A stretch of DNA of 64,000 nt. It comes from Symsagittifera roscoffensis. Its lineage: Eukaryota; Xenacoelomorpha; Acoela; Convolutidae. Shown in pieces: positions 44,574 to 52,803 of this stretch. Below the pieces are notes generated by a model. It did not search any database and was not told where the DNA came from. It was given only the letters and a program-made list of their open reading frames with translations. How positions within the stretch are numbered: the stretch's first letter is position 1; each line of letters opens with the position of its first letter. The stretch lies in NCBI RefSeq assembly GCF_963678635.1, contig NC_087062.1, positions 38,526,518 to 38,590,517 on the forward strand, given 5' to 3'. The position numbers were made by a program, and so were the translations under genes.

Positions 44574-45086
44574 TTAATTCCAGGGGTCGGAAAAATCACA
44601 ACGGATGTGGCATAAAGGACAAAATTTTGCAGTATTAGGGAGGCATCTTGTACAAATAGTGATACCTTGATGGCAATCAGTAAGATGTTGATAGCTTGCC
44701 ATACTTTGGGTCTGGGTACTTCCCCAATTTGCGCTTTTAACCATACTATCGCATGAACAACAAGGAGAGTAATATGAAAGTGATTGGGTATAATTTGGGA
44801 CTTGGCAAATGGGGCATAAAATCTGTCCATATTTAGAAAAATGGGCTACAATTTGGTCATGACAGTCTATACAGATAAAATGTGGTGGATGATGTGGCTC
44901 GTTATGATGACGTTTCTTGAATTTGGATTTTGGTAAGTAGCAAATTGGGCATTCAAGAGTGGGTTGTTCAATGGTTTTTCGGAAGTACTGTAAAATGGGT
45001 TGAGAAACATAAAGAAAACTTTGGAAATAAAAATAACAAGCTTGAAAAATTTTACATATAAAAGCTGGTGAAGTTATCTGAATCAT
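44574..45086 (-). CDS. RING-like zinc protein 3 of the element
   Basis: About 170 residues from the first ATG (the frame is open 12 codons further back to a TTG). The N-terminal 40 residues are aromatic and hydrophobic. Zinc module 1 runs from about residue 46: CPIC, then HHPPHFICIDC, then LCPIC. Module 2 follows: CCSC, TDCHQGITICTRC, FCPLC. The same two-module layout and the PPH-x-x-C-x-x-C signature occur in the ORF at 45674-46042, so they are paralogues. Spacing resembles cross-brace RING fingers, suggesting E3 ubiquitin ligase activity or protein binding; this is inference. Confidence 0.7.
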   Translation of the reverse strand: MIQITSPAFICKIFQACYFYFQSFLYVSQPILQYFRKTIEQPTLECPICYLPKSKFKKRHHNEPHHPPHFICIDCHDQIVAHFSKYGQILCPICQVPNYTQSLSYYSPCCSCDSMVKSANWGSTQTQSMASYQHLTDCHQGITICTRCLPNTAKFCPLCHIRCDFSDPWN

Positions 45087-45118
45087 TTTTTTTAAAGAAG
45101 GAAAGATTAAAAAATAAG

Positions 45119-45382
45119 TCAATTGGAGGTTTGGAAATTTATGTCGATAACATCTTCGTCATTGTTGAATGCATTTAAGATAATATTAAAAAATCTACTG
45201 CTGCTTTTGACAGTAAATTTTTCTTCATCGTGGAAGCCAGGACTATAACGTGTGCAAAAAATATCCAACTGCTGTTGATCGGGATGAATATAAATACGGT
45301 TTGTGCGCGCTTGGTAACCGTCAACTTGGACGAGGAGATTATAATCAAGGACAAAATCAATGTCCATTACCAAGCAGAACAT
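45119..45382 (-). CDS. Small accessory ORF s8
   Basis: 87 residues, ATG start, lying between RING-like ORFs 2 and 3. It has the array pattern: a hydrophobic first strand (YNLLVQVDG), a middle strand, then VKSSSRFFNIILNAF, matching the S/N-x-x-Y/F-x-x-I/L-x-x-x-L/F block of s1-s7. It lacks cysteines of a zinc site. Its place away from s1-s7 suggests that the RING and small-ORF modules have been shuffled by duplication. Confidence 0.6.
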   Translation of the reverse strand: MFCLVMDIDFVLDYNLLVQVDGYQARTNRIYIHPDQQQLDIFCTRYSPGFHDEEKFTVKSSSRFFNIILNAFNNDEDVIDINFQTSN

Positions 45383-45425
45383 TTTGCGACTTCCTAAACA
45401 AACAGCATAATTGTTTATTCATTTT

Positions 45426-45659
45426 TTAATTGCCTTTACAAGTCAGACATTCGTTAAGTTGTTCAAAATTTAGTACGTGAACATCCTGGCGGCATATTTG
45501 GCATAAGAAATTGTCAAAAAATAAGTTAGTTTTGGATTTGAGAGTCATATAGCATTCATTACAAATAAAACGAAAGGGTTGTAGATACTTTCTTATGTGA
45601 AGTTTTCTTAATTGAAGGGTTGTTTTCAATTCTTGACAAACAGGGCATTCGTTTGCCAT
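45426..45659 (-). CDS. RING-like zinc protein 2 of the element (short)
   Basis: 77 residues from the first ATG. One full zinc module: ECPVC near the N-terminus, FRFICNEC, then FLCQICRQDVHVLN. It ends after the first CxxC pair of a second module (ECLTCKGN, stop). The CRQ-x-x-HV segment matches CRQIIHVIN in RING-like ORF 1. The second module seems truncated, either a natural short form or a shortened pseudogene. Confidence 0.65.
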   Translation of the reverse strand: MANECPVCQELKTTLQLRKLHIRKYLQPFRFICNECYMTLKSKTNLFFDNFLCQICRQDVHVLNFEQLNECLTCKGN

Positions 45660-45673
45660 TGTATAAAAAGAAG

Positions 45674-46042
45674 TTATGCCCAAAACTCATCAAAGGCAAT
45701 TTTGGAAAAACAGATAGGGCAGATGTTTTTGCATTTCTCAATGCAGTTATTGCATACAGTAATATATGGGTGCTTAACTATCATATGTTCACCCTTTCGT
45801 TTGTTTCTGGATAACACTAATTGGTTGCAGATATTACAGACATCGTATTCTGTCATATTAATTACATGAATAATCTGCCTGCAAATGGGGCAAGGAATTT
45901 TTGCGACTGGTGTACTAGCTCTTAGCTTGAGTTTATTATAACAATTAACGCAAACTAAATGTGGTGGTTGTGGAGGTAAATTTTTGTGTAATTTTTTCAT
46001 TTGATCGCAAATTTCCAAACATATAGGACATTCAGTTGTCAT
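45674..46042 (-). CDS. RING-like zinc protein 1 of the element
   Basis: 122 residues from the first ATG. Two tandem modules: C5/C8, H28, C31/C34, C51/C54 and then C69/C72, C97/C100, C108/C111 (residue numbers from this ATG). Short motifs are ECPICLE, PPHLVCVNC, PCPICRQ, VCNIC, TVCNNC and ICPIC. The spacing is compatible with RING-type cross-brace folds, although the second module's histidine is uncertain. It follows s7 with a 9-base gap and precedes RING-like ORF 2 by 14 bases. Confidence 0.7.
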   Translation of the reverse strand: MTTECPICLEICDQMKKLHKNLPPQPPHLVCVNCYNKLKLRASTPVAKIPCPICRQIIHVINMTEYDVCNICNQLVLSRNKRKGEHMIVKHPYITVCNNCIEKCKNICPICFSKIAFDEFWA

Positions 46043-46051
46043 TCTCACTGC

Positions 46052-46285
46052 TCATTCAATCTGGTCTAGATCGCAGGGAATGGGAAATGTTAGGTTATTT
46101 GCAAGACATATTATTAAATGCCAGTATTTATTGCTTGGTTTAATAATGGTGCTGTGTAGTTTGCCATTATAAAGCGTTTCGAAATGAATTATAAAAATGG
46201 GAATTATTTTGAAATTTTCTGCTAGAATGAAGGAGCATTGGAACCCTTTAATTTGGACAAAGGTTCCTTCGTAAAAAATTATCAT
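46052..46285 (-). CDS. Small accessory ORF s7
   Basis: 77 residues, ATG start one base after the s6 stop. Pattern: FVQIKGF strand, IIPIFIIHFE strand, IIKPSNKYWHLIICLANN block. Closest to s6 in this block (SRYWPFFLFVSD). No known domain. Confidence 0.65.
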   Translation of the reverse strand: MIIFYEGTFVQIKGFQCSFILAENFKIIPIFIIHFETLYNGKLHSTIIKPSNKYWHLIICLANNLTFPIPCDLDQIE

Positions 46286-46286
46286 T

Positions 46287-46520
46287 CTAGTCTAAGGTAC
46301 AATGTTCACATTCAATATTGGTAGGACAAGACTCTGGGTGATCAGATACAAAAAGAAAGAATGGCCAATATCGGGAAGTGGGGTAAATACTAAGTTCCTC
46401 AAAAGTACTTGTTTCGATGTATCGAACATTAACTATCATGTAAACTTGTAAATGTGGTTGTAATTCAAATGTTTTCTTTATATGAATAACTGAAACTGGT
46501 TGGTCGTTGATATTAAACAT
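46287..46520 (-). CDS. Small accessory ORF s6
   Basis: 77 residues from the first ATG (a GTG lies one codon upstream). Contains VSVIHIKK, LQVYMIVNVRYIE and YPTSRYWPFFLFVSD, aligning with s7 and s4. Ends EHCTLD with a possible CEHC pair. 8-base gap after s5. Confidence 0.65.
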   Translation of the reverse strand: MFNINDQPVSVIHIKKTFELQPHLQVYMIVNVRYIETSTFEELSIYPTSRYWPFFLFVSDHPESCPTNIECEHCTLD

Positions 46521-46528
46521 CACTTTTT

Positions 46529-46768
46529 CTAATTAGAGAAAATAGGTGGATTTAGAAAAAATTCTGCATTTGTGTCAAAAGCAAGAAAATGACTTAGTTC
46601 AAGGAAATTAGGGTGATTTCCTGGAACTGTTATTGTAGTTGCTATACTGGAGTTAACCTTACTCACATGTAAAAGATAAAAATTTTCAGAGTGTTTTTCT
46701 ACTCCAATGAGTGAGTAACGTAGGTTTGGTAACCGGATAAACAGATTACGAGAGGTTAGTGAGATCAT
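46529..46768 (-). CDS. Small accessory ORF s5
   Basis: 79 residues; its ATG overlaps the end of s4 by 23 bases in another frame. Pattern: NLFIRLPNLRY, FYLLHVSKV, then PGNHPNFLELSHFLAF, the array block with F in place of Y. The overlap suggests both frames are under coding constraint. Confidence 0.6.
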   Translation of the reverse strand: MISLTSRNLFIRLPNLRYSLIGVEKHSENFYLLHVSKVNSSIATTITVPGNHPNFLELSHFLAFDTNAEFFLNPPIFSN

Positions 46769-47000
46769 TTGAATGGAAATCGCTTATGTCTTTTGGCAGA
46801 TGACTTAAGCATGTATTCGACAAAACTAGAAAAAAAATCCAATATGGCGAGTTGTGGAAGACTTCAACTGTTCCGTCTTCCCAAGTATTACAATAATCGA
46901 AATATAAGATAAGTTTTGGACAATATGAACCGTTACAAGCGTCAAAGGATTTTTCTATTCGATAAAGGAGTACGTGACGATTGTTGTGTTTAAATAACAT
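46746..47000 (-). CDS. Small accessory ORF s4
   Basis: 84 residues from the first ATG (the open frame continues upstream to a TTG at 47057). Contains HVLLYRIEK, KLILYFDYCN and FHNSPYWIFFLVLSN. 19-base gap after s3 and 23-base overlap with s5. Confidence 0.6.
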   Translation of the reverse strand: MLFKHNNRHVLLYRIEKSFDACNGSYCPKLILYFDYCNTWEDGTVEVFHNSPYWIFFLVLSNTCLSHLPKDISDFHSNDLTNLS

Positions 47001-47019
47001 GAGTTTATGTTCAATTATT

Positions 47020-47295
47020 TTACTCACAAAAATTAATTTCTTCACAAGCAGTTTCAAATATGGCTGAGTTTTTATACTTTAAGATGTGAAGAATATCTTT
47101 GTATCTAGGATTGGTTTGCTTTACGATAATATCGTAATTTTGATTATGGTGAAAGTCGTTGATAATTAAGTGTAAATTGTTATCAATTGCTACGGATGGT
47201 AAAATTGCTGTTGTGACTCGGGAATAGAATTTCTTTGGGAAATGAGGACAAGATATGATTAAGCAGAAATTTTGATTTAGTGTGTCAAGGAACAT
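47020..47295 (-). CDS. Small accessory ORF s3
   Basis: 91 residues, ATG start. Blocks: NFCLIISCPHFPKKFYSRV, NLHLIINDF and QTNPRYKDILHILKYKNSAI. The ending INFCE parallels the VHFCV and IHFCV ends of s1 and s2. 65-base gap after s2. Confidence 0.7.
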   Translation of the reverse strand: MFLDTLNQNFCLIISCPHFPKKFYSRVTTAILPSVAIDNNLHLIINDFHHNQNYDIIVKQTNPRYKDILHILKYKNSAIFETACEEINFCE

Positions 47296-47360
47296 TTATT
47301 TTTCTCCAAATTTTATATTTGGAAAGTATCCCTTCAATTTTGTTGTTTCTGGTTTAATAC

Positions 47361-47636
47361 TTATACACAGAAGTGAATTCCTTCGAAATCGGTAATGACG
47401 ACTGCTGAGCTATTTCCTTCCAGTAAAGAACAAATATAATCATAATTTTTGTTCGAAGAGTCAATTTCAATTTCTTGAACAGTTTCCTCAGGATAAGTTT
47501 TTATCATAAGGTGAATGCAATCATTTGGTTTGGTTTTTGATAACCTTGCTGATGCTATTAATGCTGGTAGTTTGTTTGCATAACCTGGGAGTTGAATTAA
47601 TAAACGAATGTCTCGATCCAAAATTCCTACCAACAT
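47361..47636 (-). CDS. Small accessory ORF s2
   Basis: 91 residues from the ATG that aligns with the s1 start (MLVGILDR against MLVDILDR; the frame is open six codons further to a TTG). The strongest pair in the array: LLIQLPGYANKL, SSNKNYDYICSLLEGN and EGIHFCV align with s1 over the full length. A recent duplication of s1. Confidence 0.75.
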   Translation of the reverse strand: MLVGILDRDIRLLIQLPGYANKLPALIASARLSKTKPNDCIHLMIKTYPEETVQEIEIDSSNKNYDYICSLLEGNSSAVVITDFEGIHFCV

Positions 47637-47678
47637 TTGAATGTTTGTGTTCAAGTAAATTCTTTGTATCGTGGTATT

Positions 47679-47954
47679 TCACACACAAAAATGAACTCCT
47701 TCTGAAGTAATTTTTATGATAGCAGATTCGTTACTTTGAAGAAACGAACAAATATAATTATATTTGGGATTCGATGATTCAATGACAGCTTCATGAATCA
47801 CTTTTCCTGGATAAACAACTAGCAGGAGGCGTATAAAATTATTGGTTTCTGGTTGAGGCAAGTCAACAGCTGCTATTCGTGTAAACAGTTTATTTGTAAG
47901 TGTGGGAAATTGAATCAATAAAAGAACTTGTCTGTCTAATATATCGACTAGCAT
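47679..47954 (-). CDS. Small accessory ORF s1
   Basis: 91 residues, ATG start, first of the array, about 60 bases after the env frame. Blocks: VLLLIQFPTLTNKLFTRI, NNFIRLLLVVYPG, SSNPKYNYICSFLQSN, EGVHFCV end. Predicted mostly beta with a short helix at the Y-x-Y-I-C block (by eye). No signal peptide or membrane segment. I know no family with this pattern. Confidence 0.75.
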   Translation of the reverse strand: MLVDILDRQVLLLIQFPTLTNKLFTRIAAVDLPQPETNNFIRLLLVVYPGKVIHEAVIESSNPKYNYICSFLQSNESAIIKITSEGVHFCV

Positions 47955-48012
47955 TTAGTCAATGGGGATGCACCGTTTTCTTGAGGGCATTCTGAAATAG
48001 AAAACTCTTGCC

Positions 48013-50365
48013 TTAGATTGGTGTTATAGTATTGTTGTTGGTGGTTATATGAGGGATTGTTGTGCGAGAGATCGTTCCTATTACATTGGTCCGTACTAAA
48101 TGTTCATTTTGGTTATTTAGGTCTGGGTATAAACCAGGTTCGTTTCGCGAATCTGGTGACATTAAGGGTACTGCAGTCTCATTTCGCTCTATCATAGGTA
48201 ATGAAGCAGTGCTTTCTTGGTAAATATTTTGATTATGATTTTGTTGTCGTATTTGTTTTTGTCTTGAGTTGCGCAAATCTGATGATTCAAGATTGGAGTT
48301 TTCGTTTGAGAAAAAAGAAGTAAAAACTGATAGAACGAAAAGGTTATACGTGGCACCTAATATTATCTTCCAGAAGCTCATAGTACGATTTGTTAGCTTA
48401 TTAGTTTCCAAAGCTTTAATAATTGTTACTATTATTTCTAGCAGGAATTTGAGAAAAAGAAAACAGGCAAAATAAATTCCGATTTTCTCTAAGAAAAAAG
48501 CAACAAAACCGAATGTTCCGATGAAACTATTCATGAAAAATCCTGGTGAGAGCAGAGAATCTAGATAAATTTTCTGGTTTAAACCCATTGCAGCGGTTAA
48601 AGCGTCGGAATTTGCATAATCCATGTGTCCATTTTGGAGAACAGTTCTTGTAATTTTTTTGAGAATAGATGTTGATGCTGTGTTATGAATAATGTTATCC
48701 CAAAAAGCTTTTAATTGTTTTGGGGTATACATGCCTGCGCGTCGCGAATCGTATACGGGAAATTCCGTAATATGGCCTATATCTTGTGGAGCGAACATTA
48801 AAGGAGTCTTGAAAGGTATTGGAGCCGGCATTAATTGGTACCAAGATAATTTATCATCTAAATCAAGTTGAAAGGCATTTTTGTAGCCACCAACGCAGTG
48901 TATTTAGTTGGCAAAAGGAAAAGTTTGGCGGGTAATAGGGTCGACAAACATTGTTCGCCCATTGTAAAAGATCGGTATTCGATCAAAGCATTTTTCGAGA
49001 ACTTTAAGAGGTGAAACTTTTTTAGGGCAGTGATACAGCCAGCCAACTGCTCCATCGGTGTCCAAAAACATAGAGCGGTTGCCGGTTAACATGTATCCTG
49101 CAAGCCTGGTATTTTGTAAAGCTAACATCATTATTGTTAGAATTTGTGTTCTTTCGAGTTCACATTGATTCTGTAATAATGTCATTTCAGAATGTCTGAG
49201 TTGTTTAGCATTAAAGTACATTATGTAATTTAACTTTGCACCCAGATGAAGTTCGTAATCAATTTCATCGGTACCTACATGGCGCCAAAGAGGATCCCGA
49301 TTTTTATTGTTACGTTCGTCATGGAGGAACGAAAAATTACCTGATCCCAGAGGATAGTTCAAAGGTTTCACTCTTATTTGATCGTTCTCATTTATTTGCA
49401 TTTGATAGTAATTTCTATCATCGTGTCGTATGTTGCTGGATTTACCAGTTTTCATATCAAAACCGCCTGAATAAGAAATAAACAATGACTCAAAATTTGT
49501 TTTATATAATGCTCCTGGCCTGCTGCAGACTTCTTGCTGCTTGTTATAAATGCGAATTTTGAGGTCTAAGCCATTGGGTGCCGATCCCTCACTCAGTATA
49601 TGATATTGAGGGTGGTCCAACTTATTAGCGTACTTGACCGTTTTCGCTTTTTGAGAAAACAATTTTGTGACTACGCAATTTTCGGGCATGTCCCAAGTGT
49701 AAGCATAAGGGTCTAATGATGTTGATTTGCATCCACCTTCAAGTACTGTGCATGGTAATGGGATACCGTAAGGATTTTGTACTTGTTTTGTTTCTAGATT
49801 TTACTTTGAGTTGAACTTTTTGCATGTGCGTTTCGTAGCTATAGTGTTTGATTTGTCCCCTATTCTTGCATGCTGTCGAACTGTCGCCTTCTAATGATGT
49901 TCCTTCATTTCTGTGTTGTAAAATACTTTCATCCATTTTTATAATTAGTTCATGGGTGTATCCATCTTCATTCACTGTAATTTTGTTGTTCTTTGCTGCT
50001 TTTTCGCAATCTTCTGGTGGTATAATAATTTCATAGGTTATCATGTTCATATTGTGAACGATGGAAGAATGTGCCCACATTCCGCAATTATAACGAATGG
50101 GAAATGTTTTAATTTTACACATAACTGCGTTCACGTATGTTCTATAAGACCGTTGATATACGCTAATTGTGCTATCGGTAGTGTAAAGGTTTTCTGGGCT
50201 AACTTTACATGGGGCCACTTGACTTAAAGAATACATTTTATTTTCCTGCATGCTTGAACAGTCATAGTGAGTAACTTTGAGAGAATTCGATACGTTTTCC
50301 AAATCATCATTCTGTAGAATGACAAGAGGTATAAATGTTGAAAGTAGAGTAGTAAATTTCATCAT
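48013..50365 (-). pseudogene. env: Envelope glycoprotein resembling chuvirus-type glycoproteins, broken
   Basis: Three successive same-strand frames form one gene. The first (from 50365 to 49739) has a signal-peptide-like start (MMKFTTLLSTFIPLVIL) and a cysteine pattern with THYDCSS, CKIKTFPIRYNCGMWAH and PPEDCEK. The second (49689-48904) ends with IPIFYNGRTMFVDPITRQ. The third (48831-48013) has a GMYTPKQLKAFW segment, hydrophobic segments near its middle suited to membrane anchoring, and a polar tail. The layout recalls chuvirus-like class III glycoproteins known to be captured by LTR elements. Breaks: a single-base-type frameshift between the first two frames (near 49.74 kb) and one in-frame TAA at 48904-48906. 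The product would not be made full length. Confidence 0.6.
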
Positions 50366-50564
50366 TATCGCGAAGTTGCTAAAAATTAGCAATAGTAAAT
50401 TTTTTTGGTTGGTTTTTATTGGAAGAAACCATTGTTTTAAAAAATTGACTAGTTTGATTGACCATTACGTGTGGGGTCATAGTTTGAATAATCTTTTGTA
50501 TCCAAATTGATGACCCGGAGATTACGAAATGAGTTTTTAGCTAGTGAAGACTATTAGAGATTTT

Positions 50565-51638
50565 TTAGTTGAATCCTGCTTGGTAGAAGCTGGGTTGTCG
50601 CCGATGTCTCTGAATTCTTTCATTTGTCGAGCCCGTTTGAACAGATGTCTGTCCGTTTTGGAGGTTGTGGCTTGATGTAGTTGGTATATATGACAATTCA
50701 TCGAAATTATTACCATTGCTATCGTTTGGATAATGAGGTGTTGAGGTTAGCCTTCTCTGAGCTAATCCTGGTGTATGTGGCATTTGTATAGCTTCTGTGT
50801 TGTGCTCTTGAAATCCTGAGTCAATATTCGTTAAGGTTTTTTCTTGCTCAGTTTCACGTAGTTCTATATTATTTTCTCGTCTATGGTGTGTTTCGACTGG
50901 TAAATATTCTGATGAACCCATTGGGTTTTGAAATGATTTATTGGTGAGTGGTGTATTGACAACTTTATTCCTTGATTTCATTAGGTTTTCATAGAATGGT
51001 TTGTAGGACTGGTCTTTTAAAACATAGTCATTCACCAGTTCCTTTGCTTTTTCTTCAATGGGAAAGTATTCAATTAGATGGTTTCTATGAGCTGTCTTTT
51101 TTATAGTTTGATCTGAATCTAATTGTATTTCTTAGTTTACATTCGTTACTTTATTTGTTACCGTATATGGGCCTGATCATAGTTCTTGTAATTTTTTTGA
51201 TTTGCCATCTTCTATCGATTGGTTTTCCATCAGTACTTTTTGACCTATTTCTAAGGGTTTTCCTAATTTATATTTATTTCGATATTTGTGGATTTTGGCG
51301 TTGTTTTCAAGACTTTTCTTGTAAGCTGTATTATAGATGTATTTAAATTGGTTCTCTCGGATAAGTAGTGAAGTGTTAATTTTCGGTTTTAATAATGGTT
51401 ATATAGCTTTATTTGATGATGTTTGTAAAGAAAGTCTGTGTAATGGGAGATTAGCACAGAATTCAGAGTTGCACGTTAATTCTGAATTTCGGAGTAATCT
51501 TAGTTTTAAAGAGATTGGTATTTGAGGTTTTTGTCCGAAAACAATTTCGTATGGTGTTAATCCAGTACTTGCGTTGATAGTGGTGTTATGAGCGAAAGCG
51601 AATTTCGCAGCTAGATCTGGTCGCACCAGTGGTCGCAC
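50565..51638 (-). pseudogene. pol: Pol C-terminus: integrase tail
   Basis: Starts just inside the 5' LTR/PBS. FAHNTTINASTGLTPYEIVF then GQKPQIPISLKL is the end of the Ty3/gypsy integrase core. Later frames give YRNKYKLGKPLEIGQKVLM, SGPYTVTNKV and HRNHLIEYFPIEEKAKELV, the integrase C-terminal (GPY/F-type) region, then a Ser/Asn/Thr-rich 156-residue tail (51035-50565). At least two in-frame stops interrupt the GPY region, and another break lies near 51.4 kb. The catalytic core is deleted. Confidence 0.75.
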
Positions 51639-51650
51639 CTGGTCGCACCA
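51619..51650 (-). promoter_or_regulatory. Putative primer binding site, core present three times
   Basis: On the - strand, two bases after the 5' LTR, TGGTGCGACC begins, as expected for complementarity to a tRNA 3' CCA end. The GGTGCGACC core occurs three times, at 51641-51650, 51631-51639 and 51619-51628. The same core lies at the matching place in the LTR-like region at 61.65 kb. I could not name the tRNA. The third copy runs directly into the integrase frame, so the gag-pol deletion junction lies here. Confidence 0.55.
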
Positions 51651-51652
51651 GT

Positions 51653-52803
51653 TTTACTAAGCGATCATTGCTGGTTGAATGCTTAGTAATTTTGTCCTAA
51701 ATTATAAGTCTCACCTTAGATCGTCAAATTGTCTTGACAAAAAGTAGAGTAGAAACAATAGTTAGAAAAGGTATGAATTAATTAGTTGGTTAGATACAAA
51801 GCACTGGGTTATTAGATTATATAAATGAATCGAACAGCTTAAAGAAATATACCTATGAGGGGAGGTTGAGCTAATCTTATTTTGTTCATCAAAATTTTAT
51901 CTTCCTACTAAGGTCGGTGGCTGATTAGTATGTATGGTTGCCCTTGATTTTGTCAAGTCAGCACTTCTGGTTGGGTCGTCTGAATCGTCTTGCCGTAGTC
52001 CTTTGGGTACTTGTAGTCCAGACTTCCTCGGGTGTGCGTATCTCGAGTATCTCGATTTATAATTTTTCATACTTAAAATGAGAATTTATCCTCTTTTTAT
52101 AAGTGAAAAGGGCTAGATTAATTTTAGTGTTAGGGCAGAAAAGAAAAATTATTTATTTTTAAAAGATCTGACTGAAGAGAACTGACTTGCTGCTTACTGA
52201 GCAAAATGAAACACTGAAGATTTCAGGCCAGTCCTTTTGCTCGTAAGCATAAACCGGCGGCTGATTCAATCTTTAATTATTCAGGTTTCACCTGCTCCTT
52301 TGTTCTCCCTTTCTTATAAGAGAATTTTCAACTAGTTTTTATTTGTTTTTTTTTCAAATCAAATATCTTCAACTTATTAGTCCTCTTTGAAGAAAACCGC
52401 AGCCTTCAGTTTGTCTGATTAAAAATTCATATTACTTTCTCTGATGCATCATATTGCAGGTGCATCTATGCTAAATCAAAGCAAGGAGAATTTTAGTGCA
52501 GCCGGCAAGACTGCTAAATATTTATCCAGTTTGTTTCAAGTTAAGTTAAAAGGGACGTATTAATAATCGCCGCCCTTTTAAAATATTGAGCATGAAAAAA
52601 TGAGAAAAATTGGACAAGTATTTAAAAAGGAGTGGATTTTCAAAACAAGATTTTATAGTCCTAATAAGAGTAAATCAGTCAATATCTGATTTAGTGAAAA
52701 GAGGCTTTAATTTAAATGGCACGCTCTAATTTAGAATTGGGTCGTTAAATAAACAATTAGGACAATGGTCTTTTGTGTGTGTGTAGTATTTCGCAATACT
52801 ACA
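51653..52803 (-). repeat. 5' LTR of the envelope-bearing element
   Basis: About 1151 bp. The outer (right) end carries the 22-nt TGTAGTATT / AATACTACA hairpin that begins the transcript-strand LTR. It should contain the promoter for the whole - strand element; I cannot place a TATA box or polyadenylation signal with confidence. Nearly identical to the 3' LTR. Confidence 0.9.

Larger units (their letters stand above)
42044..52803 (-). mobile_element. Envelope-bearing LTR element lacking gag-RT, with accessory ORF array
   Basis: Two direct LTRs (51653-52803 as 5', 42044-43192 as 3') flank 8.46 kb. CCTT is found on both outer sides (42040-42043, 52804-52807), a candidate 4-bp target duplication. 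On the - strand, in order: PBS-like triplet, integrase C-terminus, chuvirus-like glycoprotein pseudogene, seven small paralogous ORFs, two RING-like ORFs, an eighth small ORF, a third RING-like ORF, a coiled-coil ORF, a polypurine tract and the 3' LTR. Gag, protease, RT and RNase H are missing. The integrase tail places the element near Ty3/gypsy errantivirus-like elements. LTR identity indicates a recent insertion, so it was probably moved in trans. Confidence 0.85.

Noticed and set aside
45086..45122. Upstream extensions of several accessory ORFs to TTG or GTG codons
   Set aside because: In a eukaryotic element ATG starts are expected; I used the first ATG in s2, s4, s6, all three RING-like ORFs and the coiled-coil ORF.
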